Below, piece after piece: positions 43,891 to 52,034 of a DNA stretch of 58,117 nt (its first letter is position 1; every line of letters starts with the position of its first letter). The notes under the pieces are model-generated. The model was not told the DNA's origin and did not search any database. It worked only from the letters and a program-made list of their open reading frames with translations. Made by a program: the position numbers and the translations under genes. Where the stretch lies: NCBI GenBank assembly GCA_009922615.1, contig RFVF01000027.1, forward strand, positions 1 through 58,117. Direction: 5' to 3'. This stretch comes from Pseudomonadota bacterium. GTDB taxonomy: Bacteria; Verrucomicrobiota; Verrucomicrobiia; Limisphaerales; SXTU01.

Positions 43891-45006
43891 TTAGAACTTG
43901 TAAGCAACCTGACCGATCAGCGCATTGCTGTTGTTGCGGGTAGCACCAACCGTCGTGCCACGGGCACCATTGAGGTCGTGGTCGAGGCGGTATTCCACGC
44001 GGGACACCACGTTGGCCCAGAGCTTGTAATCAAGCGTGAGGGTCGCGGTGCCGAACTCGGTGGCTCCACCGACGCCAGTGCCGGCGCGGGCATACTCAAC
44101 ACGGGTGTTGAGCGTGGCCTTGTCGGTCAGCTTGTAGCTGATGTAGCCAGCCAGCGCGTCCTGATCGGCGCTGGATTTGTCGATGTTCAAGTGATCCCAG
44201 GAAACCCCGAGGTTCAGCTTGTCGATGCCGGTGGGGATGGTCGCGCCGACGTAGATGAGCGTCTGGTCGGCGGCGAGCGGAGCGGAGAAGGAGGTGAAGC
44301 CATCCACCACACCAGCGGTGAGCACGGCGCCCTTGAGGAAGCCGAAGCTCTCGGGAGCCGTGACGCTGATCGAGGCCAGATAGGTCTGCTGGCCGTTATT
44401 GCCGCGCGCACCCGCATTGAGGGCGGCGTCATAGGTGTTGGCCACGCCGGCGCTGACGGAAACCGCTTCGCACACCTTGTAGCTCAAGAGCAAGCCAGTG
44501 TGGGAGGTGGGTTCGATCGTGTAGCCGGCCGAACGGGTGTAGTTCGGGTTCTCGATGGAGTTGGCGGACTCGTAGCCGACGATGGTGTCGAAGACACCGA
44601 TCTTGGCCTGCAAGCCGTTACCCACGGGGATGTTCAGAGCGACGTTGGCGTTCTTGATGGCAACGCTGCTGCCACCGGTCACGTTGCCGAGGCCAGCGGC
44701 ATCGGGTCCGAGCCAGAGCTCGACATTATAGCCGGAAGCAAATTCGCCCTCGGCGAGCGCGCTGCTCAACTTGAGGTCAACGACGTCCAGGCTGAACTGG
44801 TCGCCGGCCTTGGCGTAGCTGTAGCGGTTGGCGAGCACGGGCTTGCCCGGGTTCCAAGCGACGGAGGTGCTGACATAGCCGCTGAGCACGGTGGAGGAGA
44901 CAGCCGTAAGCACTTGAGCTGTGGGCTTTTCGTCCGCCTGAGCAACAGCGCCGAAGCTGATCACGCCCGCTGCGGCCAGCCCGATGGTCCATTGATTGAC
45001 TTTCAT
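43891..45006 (-). CDS. Outer-membrane porin, BBP2/OmpL-like
   Basis: A 371-residue protein with a signal peptide (WTIGLAAAGVISFGAVAQA) and a barrel of the beta-barrel porin-2 family. Strands include VLSGYVSTSVAWNPG, SSALAEGEFASGYNVELWLG, HTGLLLSYKVCEAVSVSAGVANTY and a C-terminal strand ending YKF. BBP2 porins are abundant in Planctomycetes and Verrucomicrobia and act as general diffusion pores. The clear Shine-Dalgarno sequence, the strong terminator and the low-GC leader suggest high expression. Confidence 0.88.
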   Translation of the reverse strand: MKVNQWTIGLAAAGVISFGAVAQADEKPTAQVLTAVSSTVLSGYVSTSVAWNPGKPVLANRYSYAKAGDQFSLDVVDLKLSSALAEGEFASGYNVELWLGPDAAGLGNVTGGSSVAIKNANVALNIPVGNGLQAKIGVFDTIVGYESANSIENPNYTRSAGYTIEPTSHTGLLLSYKVCEAVSVSAGVANTYDAALNAGARGNNGQQTYLASISVTAPESFGFLKGAVLTAGVVDGFTSFSAPLAADQTLIYVGATIPTGIDKLNLGVSWDHLNIDKSSADQDALAGYISYKLTDKATLNTRVEYARAGTGVGGATEFGTATLTLDYKLWANVVSRVEYRLDHDLNGARGTTVGATRNNSNALIGQVAYKF

Positions 45007-45015
45007 GTGTGTTAG

Positions 45016-45022
45016 TTCCTCT
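45016..45022 (-). promoter_or_regulatory. Ribosome binding site of the porin gene
   Basis: AGAGGAA on the minus strand, 9 bases before the ATG. Such a clear Shine-Dalgarno is uncommon in this window, and the ~180-base AT-rich region upstream (45023-45195) probably holds the promoter. Confidence 0.8.
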
Positions 45023-45195
45023 TGCGAGTTGTTTACTGTTTGTTGTTACTTTTGCGTTTTTGCTAGCGGGCAAAATACCGTTTGCCCCAACACCAAAAGC
45101 GGTGCATTGGCTGCAGACCTTAGCAAAGGAGCTTCATGTGACAATAGTTTTTTTGGGATTTCTCAACAATTATTTGCCTGCGGGCCGCTGCATTC

Positions 45196-46413
45196 CTACG
45201 GCTTCGGCTTGACCGGCGGCTTTTCCTTGAACGCGGAGCGCAGGAGCCAGTGCTGTTTGAGCCCTTGCATCAACTGGTCGGTGTGTTGGATGGCGGAGGA
45301 GACTTGGGTGAGCAAGTTGGTGTTCGCCTCGACCTGGGCGTTGAGGTTGCTGGTGAGGTTGGCGAGGTTCGAGAGGGATCGGTCCAGATTCAGCGCGAGG
45401 GTGGTGAGGTTGGTGTCGGCGTGGGCCAGAGTGCGGTCGGAGGTCTGCATGACGCGGCGGGCGTCGGCAAGGAGGGCGTTGGCGTTGGTGAAAGTGGTGC
45501 GGGCTTCGGTGAGCGTGGCGCGGACGGAAAGCAGGGTCTGTTCGGCGGAGGCGTTCAAGTTGGTGGGCAACAGCCACGTGCCAAGTGAGCCGGCGGGGTT
45601 GGTGAGATTCGCAGTGATGCGGTGGACGTTCGAGCTGACGGGATGGAAACTGGCAACGAGGAAATTGGCGTTGCTCACGACGGGCCTCAACTCGGCCACG
45701 CGCGCATCGAGGTTGGAGAGGGTGTGCGTGCTGGTGGCCAGGAGCGCGACGACTTGATTGGTGAGACTGAGGATGTTCGGCAGCGCGGCCTCGGCTTGGG
45801 AGACGAGTTTTTCCGCGCGCTGGGTGAGCGCGAGTGATTCGTCGGCGGGCAGATAGTAGGGTTTGCCGTGCTGGTTGAAATTCGTATAGGCACCCTGCTG
45901 GTCTACCCACATTTCAGCGATGCGCGGGCCATCGAACTTGTAGGCGGCCTGGAGGATTTTCTTGGAGCCGTCGCGGTTGGTGTAGCCGGCCCAGCCACCG
46001 TGCAGAATTTCGAGATAGCGTCCGCCGAGCAGGTCGCCGGCGTTGACGCGGACTTTCGAGTCGCTCCAGACGTAGCCGATGGAATGACTGCGCACGATGA
46101 ACTCCACGTAAACGAAGTGCCGGTCGAAGTATTCCTCCGACCCGGGCGGCATGGCCGTGATGCGCGTGATTTCACCCGCCTCAAAGCCCATCATCTTCAC
46201 CTTGTCGCCGACCTTGAAGCCGCCGGCATTGTCCACGTAGGTGTAGAACGGTGCCTTCACGTCGAACCACCCTTTCGCGCGGGCCGTGTGGAACAGGTAG
46301 TAGCCGAAGCCGGAGACCAGCAGCACCGTGGCGAGGATCACGAAGATGCCGACCGCGTGCTCGACGCGATTGAGACGGGTGCGAAGTTGCGGGGTGAGGT
46401 CTTGTAAAGCCAT
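45196..46413 (-). CDS. mlaD: MlaD-family substrate-binding protein (MCE domain)
   Basis: A 405-residue protein with one N-terminal membrane anchor (AVGIFVILATVLLVSGFGYYLF). An MCE domain follows (~residues 45-130, with DNAGGFKVGDKVKMMGFEAGEI and VNAGDLLGGRYLEIL). A long C-terminal helical region has repeated Leu/Asn-rich heptads (SNLDARVAEL, LDRSLSNLANLTSNLNAQ). MCE proteins pass phospholipids between membranes. It is last in an operon with the permease and ATPase genes on this strand. The start at 46413 (MALQDLTPQ) is favoured over 46440. Confidence 0.9.
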   Translation of the reverse strand: MALQDLTPQLRTRLNRVEHAVGIFVILATVLLVSGFGYYLFHTARAKGWFDVKAPFYTYVDNAGGFKVGDKVKMMGFEAGEITRITAMPPGSEEYFDRHFVYVEFIVRSHSIGYVWSDSKVRVNAGDLLGGRYLEILHGGWAGYTNRDGSKKILQAAYKFDGPRIAEMWVDQQGAYTNFNQHGKPYYLPADESLALTQRAEKLVSQAEAALPNILSLTNQVVALLATSTHTLSNLDARVAELRPVVSNANFLVASFHPVSSNVHRITANLTNPAGSLGTWLLPTNLNASAEQTLLSVRATLTEARTTFTNANALLADARRVMQTSDRTLAHADTNLTTLALNLDRSLSNLANLTSNLNAQVEANTNLLTQVSSAIQHTDQLMQGLKQHWLLRSAFKEKPPVKPKP

Positions 46414-46479
46414 GTCAGGAAAGGAGGGGCCAACGCCCAAAGTTGAAAGTCCAAAGCCGGGTGATGGGGCAGCACGTTT

Positions 46480-47265
46480 TCATGCGGCAAGGAAATCGTG
46501 CAAGGCTGGTTCGCCACTGGCGGCCAGCTCAGCGCGGCCGCCCAAATCAAGCCAGCGCCGATCTTGCAACCAGCCAAAACGCCGCGCGTGGGAACTCCAC
46601 TGGCGCAGCTCGTCGGCCGTCGCCACCAGCGTGAGCGGGCGGCCGCTCATCCAAGCGTGGCCGGCGTTGAGCGCGTCGAGCGTCTCCAGCCACCAACGGG
46701 TTTGGCGCGGGTCCAGACCGGCGAGCGGGTTGTCGAGCAGCAACACCTCGGGCTTGAGCGCCAGCGCGCGGGCCAGTGCGACGCGCTGGCGCCAACTGCG
46801 ATTGAGCTGGCCGGCCAGTTGGTCGGCCAGTTCACCGACTCCGGCGAGCCGCAACACGGTGGCAACCGTTTCGCTCGCCTCGTCCTTGGAGCAGTTGTGG
46901 TGATAGCACAAAGGCAGCGCAACATTTTCCGCGACGGTTAGATGCGGGAATAACCGGCCACCGTTCTCAAACACCAGGCCGATGCGCCGCCGCGCCGCGA
47001 GCAGCTCCAACTGTCCCATGTCCGGCGTCGGCTCGCCAAAAAGGAAATGCTGTCCCGCCGCCGGCCGCTGCAGCCCGGCCACCGTCGTGAGCCAGTCGCT
47101 TTTGCCCGCCCATTGCAAACCACCGACCGCCCAGAATTCGCCCGGATGCAACCGCCATTTCACCTGCTGCACCAAGGCAGTGTCCGGGTTTTGCGCCGAT
47201 GCGATGTCGGCACCCGCCAATTCGATCAGCGGCGGAGCGGCGATGGGTTCAGCGGACGCGGCCAT
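46480..47265 (-). CDS. mlaF: MlaF-like ABC ATPase with degenerate catalytic motifs
   Basis: A 261-residue protein in the position of MlaF. Walker A is present but unusual (GLQWAGKS). The signature motif is degenerate (LNRSWRQRVALARAL instead of LSGGQ-type), and the Walker B motif reads LLLDNP where the catalytic Glu (LLDEP) is expected. The H-loop also seems absent (LVATADELRQW). It may therefore bind nucleotide but hydrolyse poorly, or the family may use another residue. It starts 2 bases after the permease gene. The start at 47265 (MAASAEPIAAPP) is set by family similarity. The frame upstream of it is antisense to nothing real and overlaps the permease gene. Confidence 0.82.
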   Translation of the reverse strand: MAASAEPIAAPPLIELAGADIASAQNPDTALVQQVKWRLHPGEFWAVGGLQWAGKSDWLTTVAGLQRPAAGQHFLFGEPTPDMGQLELLAARRRIGLVFENGGRLFPHLTVAENVALPLCYHHNCSKDEASETVATVLRLAGVGELADQLAGQLNRSWRQRVALARALALKPEVLLLDNPLAGLDPRQTRWWLETLDALNAGHAWMSGRPLTLVATADELRQWSSHARRFGWLQDRRWLDLGGRAELAASGEPALHDFLAA

Positions 47266-47267
47266 GT

Positions 47268-48128
47268 TCACATCAGGATATAGACCAGGATGAAAAACGC
47301 GTCCGCGAGCACACAGCCCACGACGCTCTGCGCCACTGCTGCCGTGGTTGCCTCGGAGACCTCCTCGAGCCGGAGCCGTTGCGCCAGACCGTGATAGCAC
47401 GTCACGATCGCAATGATCGCACCAAAGGTCAGCGTCTTGAGCCCAATCAATGCAAAGTCCTCCCACAGCAACGCCCGCGCGATCAGGCTGAAGTATTCCC
47501 CCGGCAGCAAGGGCACCCCTTGCAGAAACACAAACAAGTAACCGCTCAACAACGCAACGATGATCAAATAAACCGTGAGCGAAAAAATCGCCGCCGCCAA
47601 TCCGATCACCCGCGGCATCACGAGATAATGCACCGGGTCGATGCCCAGTGCTTCGAGCGCCTCCACTTCGCCCTGTGCGCGGCTCAACCCCAGCTCGATC
47701 ACGATGGCCGTGCCCACCCGCGCCATCACCAACAACGCGGCGGCAAGCGGGCCCAGCTCGCGGATCAGCACCGTCACCATCACCGTGCCCGTGTATTGAC
47801 CCGCGCCAAACTTGCTCAAGATGGACACCGTCTGCCCCACGATCACCAAGCCCAACGCCAGCCCGATAAAAACAATGCCCGGCAACAACCGCACCCCGGC
47901 CCGGTCGATCTGCGCCCGGATCAACGGATGAATGACTCGCCACGACGTGTTCCATTTGGTGAAGGTCACTCCCAGCGTGATCAACGCAAACGCGCCGACG
48001 CCTTGCACGGTCTGGAGAAAACGGAGGATCTGGCGGCCGACGAAATTCAAGTATCCCTGCGGCAGCGGCAGCGTCGCCACCGCCTGCAATAACGCGGCGG
48101 CCTCGGGCTTGGCAGACGCTTTTTCCAT
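47268..48128 (-). CDS. mlaE: MlaE-family ABC permease
   Basis: A 286-residue membrane protein with about five hydrophobic segments and the MlaE signatures LIRELGPLAAALLVMARVGTAI (here interrupted only for description), EVEALEALGIDPVHYLVMPR and TTAAVAQSVVGCVLADAFF. It forms the inner-membrane part of the lipid transporter with the downstream ATPase and MCE protein. The start at 48128 is chosen (MEKASAKPE) over a longer one at 48164. Confidence 0.92.
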   Translation of the reverse strand: MEKASAKPEAAALLQAVATLPLPQGYLNFVGRQILRFLQTVQGVGAFALITLGVTFTKWNTSWRVIHPLIRAQIDRAGVRLLPGIVFIGLALGLVIVGQTVSILSKFGAGQYTGTVMVTVLIRELGPLAAALLVMARVGTAIVIELGLSRAQGEVEALEALGIDPVHYLVMPRVIGLAAAIFSLTVYLIIVALLSGYLFVFLQGVPLLPGEYFSLIARALLWEDFALIGLKTLTFGAIIAIVTCYHGLAQRLRLEEVSEATTAAVAQSVVGCVLADAFFILVYILM

Positions 48129-48270
48129 GCGCGCAGCGTAGTCGCCATCCCTCGCGCCGGACAACTCGTTTTTCCGTCGGCACAGGCTACGCCCGAACCG
48201 GGTGGCGCAGTCGGGAGTGTCAGCTTTGTCTTGAAAATGCCCTCGTAGCGGTTATCTACACGCCCACGCT

Positions 48271-49485
48271 ATGCCGTCATTCAGTTACGTGGCCCGTGAG
48301 GCCGCCTCCGGTCGCGAGGTGCGCAACGTCCTTGAGGCCAACACCGAGCAGGAGGCGATCGCCCAGCTCCTCGGCCGCAACATGCTCGTGGTGTCGATCC
48401 AGGAAGCGAGCGGCAAAAAGGGCCGTGCCGCGAGCGGCTCGGTGCCCATGCAGGATCTGGTCATGTTCACCCGCCAGCTCGCGACGATGATCGATGCCGG
48501 CCTGGCCATCGTGCAATCCCTCCAAGCCCTCGCCGAGCAGACCAATAACAAGATCATGCGCGACGTGATCCGCGACATCTGCGCGCGGGTGGAGAGCGGT
48601 GACAATTTCTCGGCGGCGCTCATGAAGCACCCCAAGACCTTCGACCGCCTCTTCTACTGCATGGTGGATGCGGGCGAAAAAGGCGGCCTCCTCTCGGAAA
48701 TTCTCTCCCGGCTCGCGACCTACCTCGAAAACACTGTCCGTCTGCGCAAGAAGGTGAAGTCCGCGATGATGTATCCCACCGTCGTTACCCTCGTCGCCAT
48801 CACCATCACCAGCTTCCTGCTCGTCAAGGTGGTGCCCACGTTTGGTGAAATTTTCTCCGGCTTCGGCGCCAAACTCCCCACGCCCACGCAGTATCTCATC
48901 GACTTCTCCGAGTGGATGAAGAAGTGGTGGTGGGTGATGTTGCTGGTTGCCGGTGCTGGCGTTTACAGCTGGTTGGCTTTCATCAAGACGAAGGTTGGCG
49001 AGGAGTTTTGGGATAGGAACCGCATCCGGCTCCCGGTCTTCGGCCACATCGCGCATAAAATCTGCCTCGCCCGTTTCGCCCGCACGCTCGCCTCGCTGAT
49101 CCGCTCCGGCGTGCCCATCCTCGAAGTGCTCAACATCACCGCCAACGTCGTCGGCAATGTTGTCATGGAAAAGGCCATCCGCTCCGCTTCGGCGGACATC
49201 GAAAAGGGCGACGGCATCGCTGCGGCGCTCGGCCGGCACCCCGTTTTCCCCGTGATGATTATCCGCATGCTCACCGCCGGCGAACAAACCGGCAAGATCG
49301 ACGCCATGCTCGAACGCGTCGCTGATTTCCTCGACGATGAGATCGAAACCATCCTCGGCGGCCTCACCTCGTTGATCGAGCCGCTGCTCATCGTCTTCCT
49401 CGGCGTCGTCGTTGGCGGCATCGTGATTTGCATGTTCCTGCCCATCTTCAAGATGAGCGAGATCATCAACCCGCCGGGGCGCTGA
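48271..49485 (+). CDS. Type II secretion / type IV pilus inner-membrane platform protein (PilC/GspF)
   Basis: A 404-residue protein with two T2SF domains (~70-195 and ~270-395), beginning LVMFTRQLATMIDAGLAIVQSL and RFARTLASLIRSGVPILEVLN. Three membrane segments are visible (LVAITITSFLLVKVVPTFG, KWWWVMLLVAGAGVYSW and LIVFLGVVVGGIVICMFLPIF). It forms the inner-membrane platform of pilus or secretion machines. No pilin, ATPase or secretin gene is in the window, so the machine cannot be specified. Confidence 0.92.
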   Translation: MPSFSYVAREAASGREVRNVLEANTEQEAIAQLLGRNMLVVSIQEASGKKGRAASGSVPMQDLVMFTRQLATMIDAGLAIVQSLQALAEQTNNKIMRDVIRDICARVESGDNFSAALMKHPKTFDRLFYCMVDAGEKGGLLSEILSRLATYLENTVRLRKKVKSAMMYPTVVTLVAITITSFLLVKVVPTFGEIFSGFGAKLPTPTQYLIDFSEWMKKWWWVMLLVAGAGVYSWLAFIKTKVGEEFWDRNRIRLPVFGHIAHKICLARFARTLASLIRSGVPILEVLNITANVVGNVVMEKAIRSASADIEKGDGIAAALGRHPVFPVMIIRMLTAGEQTGKIDAMLERVADFLDDEIETILGGLTSLIEPLLIVFLGVVVGGIVICMFLPIFKMSEIINPPGR

Positions 49486-49490
49486 TCCCG

Positions 49491-49577
49491 AAGGCAAAAG
49501 CAACAAAGTAAAAGGCAAACCGGTTGGCCGCCGCCGGTCCGTCCTTTTGCCTTTTTACTTTTACCTTTTGCCTTTCT
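49491..49577 (+). repeat. Word-type inverted repeat, family D (AAGGCAAAAG / CTTTTGCCTT)
   Basis: The left arm AAGGCAAAAGCAACAAAGTA and the right arm TTTTACTTTTACCTTTTGCC (partial) are near reverse complements around a GC-rich loop. It fills the space between the GspF stop and the priA start and could form a strong hairpin in the transcript. Confidence 0.65.
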
Positions 49578-49586
49578 CCTTCTCCC

Positions 49587-51992
49587 ATGTTTGCCCGCGT
49601 CACCCTTGAGATCGCGCTCCGCAAGGAGTTCGACTACGCCATCCCGCCGGAGCTGGCCGGTCAGGTGGAAGTCGGCACGCGCGTCAAGGTGCCCTTCGGC
49701 CACCGGCAGGTCATGGGCTGCGTCACCGCGCTCGTTGAACACTCCACGCACACGAACCTCCGGCACCTCACTGCCATCGTCGGCAAGCAATCCCTCGTCA
49801 CCGCCCGCGTGCTCCAGCTCGCGCGCTGGATCGCCGACTACTACTGCTGCGCGCCGGAGATCGCCTTGAAGAGCGTGCTGCCCGAAGTCGTGCGACGCGA
49901 ACAAGACGGCTGGCGTGAACGCCTTTTCGTCCGCCTGCTGCCCGCCACCGGCGCGATGCCCAAGCTCACCAAGCGCCAGCAGGAAATCCTCAACCTTCTC
50001 GAAGAGCGCCGCGAGCTGCCGCTACAGGAACTTCTCGAACTCGCCGAGACCACCGCCGAGACCGTCCGCCGCCTCGAAGACAAGCACCTCGTCCTCATCA
50101 CCAACCAAGTCTCCGAGCGCGACCCCTATGCAAAGGACGTCATCAGCCGCACCGAGTCGCTCACGATGAACGCGGAGCAGGCGAAAGCGCTGGCGGTGAT
50201 TTGCAAACGGATGGACGAGGGGGGCGGAGCCGGTGGGGAAGCGGGAAAGCGAGAAAGTGAGCCTGCGTCCGGGCACCCACTCCCACTTTCCCACTCTCCC
50301 GCTTTCTCACCTGCTACTTTCCTCCTCCACGGGGTCACTGGCTCCGGCAAGACTGAGGTTTACCTCCAAGCCATCGCGCACGCGTTGGGGCAGGGGAAGG
50401 GTGCCATCGTCCTCGTGCCGGAAATCGCGCTCACGCCGCAGACCGTCGAGCGCTTCAAGGCCCGCTTCAGCCACGGACCGTTGCAGACGCAAGTTGCCGT
50501 GTTGCACTCGCACTTGAGCGCGGGCGAGCGGCACGACGAGTGGCACAAGATTCGCCAAGGCCGCGCGCGCATCGTCATCGGCGCGCGCTCGGCCATCTTC
50601 GCGCCCGTCGAACCGCTCGGGCTCATCATCGTGGACGAGGAGCACGAGCATTCCTACAAACAGGAGGAAGCCCCGCGCTACCACGCCCGCGATGTCGCCG
50701 TCGTGCGCGGCCAGATGGACAATGCCGTCGTAGTGCTCGGCTCGGCCACTCCTTCGATGGAGAGCTTCTACAACGTCCAGCGCGGCAAATACGCCCTGCT
50801 CGAACTCCCCACGCGCGCTGACGACAAGAAGATGCCCATCGTCCGCGTCGTGGACATGCGGCAGGCTGCGCGGAAGGAAAAAGGCACGCCCATCTTCAGC
50901 GAGGAACTTAAGGAGGCCATCACCAAGCGCCTAGAGCGCAAGGAGCAGACGATGCTCTTCCTCAACCGGCGCGGTTACTCGAGCTCGCTTCAGTGCCCGC
51001 AGTGCGGCTTCGTGGCCGAGTGCCCGAATTGCAGCGTCGCCCTCACCTATCATCGGCGCGCGCAGAAGATTTGCTGCCACATCTGCGGCCACGAAGCCCC
51101 CGCGCCCACGGCCTGCCCCGAGCCGAAGTGCCGCAGCGCGGCCATTCGCTACGCCGGCTTGGGCACCGAACGCGTTGAGGAGACGCTCACGAAACTCTTC
51201 CCGCACGCCCGCATTGCGCGGATGGACAGCGACCTGATGAAGCGCAAGGAGGACTACCGCCGCGTGCTGGGCGACTTCAAGGCCGGCAAGACCGACATCC
51301 TCGTCGGCACGCAGATGATCGCCAAGGGCCTGCACTTCGAGAACGTCACGCTCGTCGGCGTCATCCACGCGGACCTCAGCCTGCATATCCCGGACTTCCG
51401 CGCGGGCGAGCGGACCTTCCAGCTCCTCACCCAAGTCTCCGGTCGCGCCGGCCGCGGCGACGTGGAGGGTGAGGTTTACGTGCAGAGCTTCACGCCATTT
51501 CATCCGGCCATCCAATACGCCCGCCGCCACGACTTCACTGGCTTCTACGAACAGGAGATCGAATTCCGCGAACAACTCAACTACCCGCCCGCCTCGCGTC
51601 TCGCGATGCTGACGTTCAAGGGCCGCAACGAGGAGAAGGTGAAGCTGATGGCCGAGTATGTGACGCGCGAGCTCGAGAGTTTAGCAGGTGGAAAAGCGGG
51701 AAAGCGGGAAAGTGAGACCGTGAAGACGGACGCGCTGGAGCTTCTCCCACTTTCTCACTCTCCCACTTTCTCACCTGCCCCTGCTCCGACCGCGCCGTTG
51801 CGCGATCTTATCCTCGCCGGTCCCGCTCCCGCGCCGCTGCTGCGCGCCGAGACCTTCTACCGTTACCAACTCATGCTGCGCACCAAGCAGATGCCGCGCG
51901 TGAGCAAGGTGCTGGCGACGCTGCTCGAACAAATCGAGTTGCCCGACGATGTCACGCTGACCGTGGACATTGACCCGGTGAGTTTGATGTGA
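49587..51992 (+). CDS. priA: Primosomal protein N', replication-restart helicase PriA, with two in-frame repeat insertions
   Basis: A 801-residue protein. Order: 3'-DNA-binding domain (MFARVTLEIALRKEFDYA), winged helix (~130-200), helicase lobe 1 with Walker A GVTGSGKTE and DEEH, a zinc module with eight cysteines (CPQCGFVAECPNC, CCHICG, CPEPKC), lobe 2 (VGTQMIAKGLHF, QVSGRAGRG) and a C-terminal domain. Two stretches are not PriA: AGKRESE to LPLSHSPAFSPA just before Walker A, and AGKRESE to LPLSHSPTFSPA in the C-terminal domain. Both are translated palindromic repeats (50232-50314, 51684-51778). Because these lie between domains or in loops, the protein may still work. The ATG at 49587 is set by PriA similarity. 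Confidence 0.94.
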   Translation: MFARVTLEIALRKEFDYAIPPELAGQVEVGTRVKVPFGHRQVMGCVTALVEHSTHTNLRHLTAIVGKQSLVTARVLQLARWIADYYCCAPEIALKSVLPEVVRREQDGWRERLFVRLLPATGAMPKLTKRQQEILNLLEERRELPLQELLELAETTAETVRRLEDKHLVLITNQVSERDPYAKDVISRTESLTMNAEQAKALAVICKRMDEGGGAGGEAGKRESEPASGHPLPLSHSPAFSPATFLLHGVTGSGKTEVYLQAIAHALGQGKGAIVLVPEIALTPQTVERFKARFSHGPLQTQVAVLHSHLSAGERHDEWHKIRQGRARIVIGARSAIFAPVEPLGLIIVDEEHEHSYKQEEAPRYHARDVAVVRGQMDNAVVVLGSATPSMESFYNVQRGKYALLELPTRADDKKMPIVRVVDMRQAARKEKGTPIFSEELKEAITKRLERKEQTMLFLNRRGYSSSLQCPQCGFVAECPNCSVALTYHRRAQKICCHICGHEAPAPTACPEPKCRSAAIRYAGLGTERVEETLTKLFPHARIARMDSDLMKRKEDYRRVLGDFKAGKTDILVGTQMIAKGLHFENVTLVGVIHADLSLHIPDFRAGERTFQLLTQVSGRAGRGDVEGEVYVQSFTPFHPAIQYARRHDFTGFYEQEIEFREQLNYPPASRLAMLTFKGRNEEKVKLMAEYVTRELESLAGGKAGKRESETVKTDALELLPLSHSPTFSPAPAPTAPLRDLILAGPAPAPLLRAETFYRYQLMLRTKQMPRVSKVLATLLEQIELPDDVTLTVDIDPVSLM
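50232..50314 (+). repeat. Word-type inverted repeat, family E, copy 1 inside priA
   Basis: The left arm GGTGGGGAAGCGGGAAAGCG continues with AGAAAGTGAG. The right arm CCACTTTCCCACTCTCCCGC continues to TTTCTCACC. The two arms are imperfect reverse complements around a ~20-base loop, 83 bases in total. It is in frame and adds about 28 residues before the Walker A motif. Confidence 0.8.
51684..51778 (+). repeat. Word-type inverted repeat, family E, copy 2 inside priA
   Basis: The left arm GCAGGTGGAAAAGCGGGAAA and the right arm ending ACTTTCTCACCTGC are imperfect reverse complements. It is 95 bases long and in frame. It shares its words and its translated motifs (AGKRESE, LPLSHSP) with copy 1. 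Confidence 0.82.
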
Positions 51993-52034
51993 AGGCGGCT
52001 TTCGCTTTCTGGTCCTCGTGGTAGGGTCTTTGCG

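Noticed and set aside
47266-48183. N-terminal extension of the MlaF frame to 48183
   Set aside because: It overlaps the permease gene in another frame. MlaF similarity starts only at 47265.
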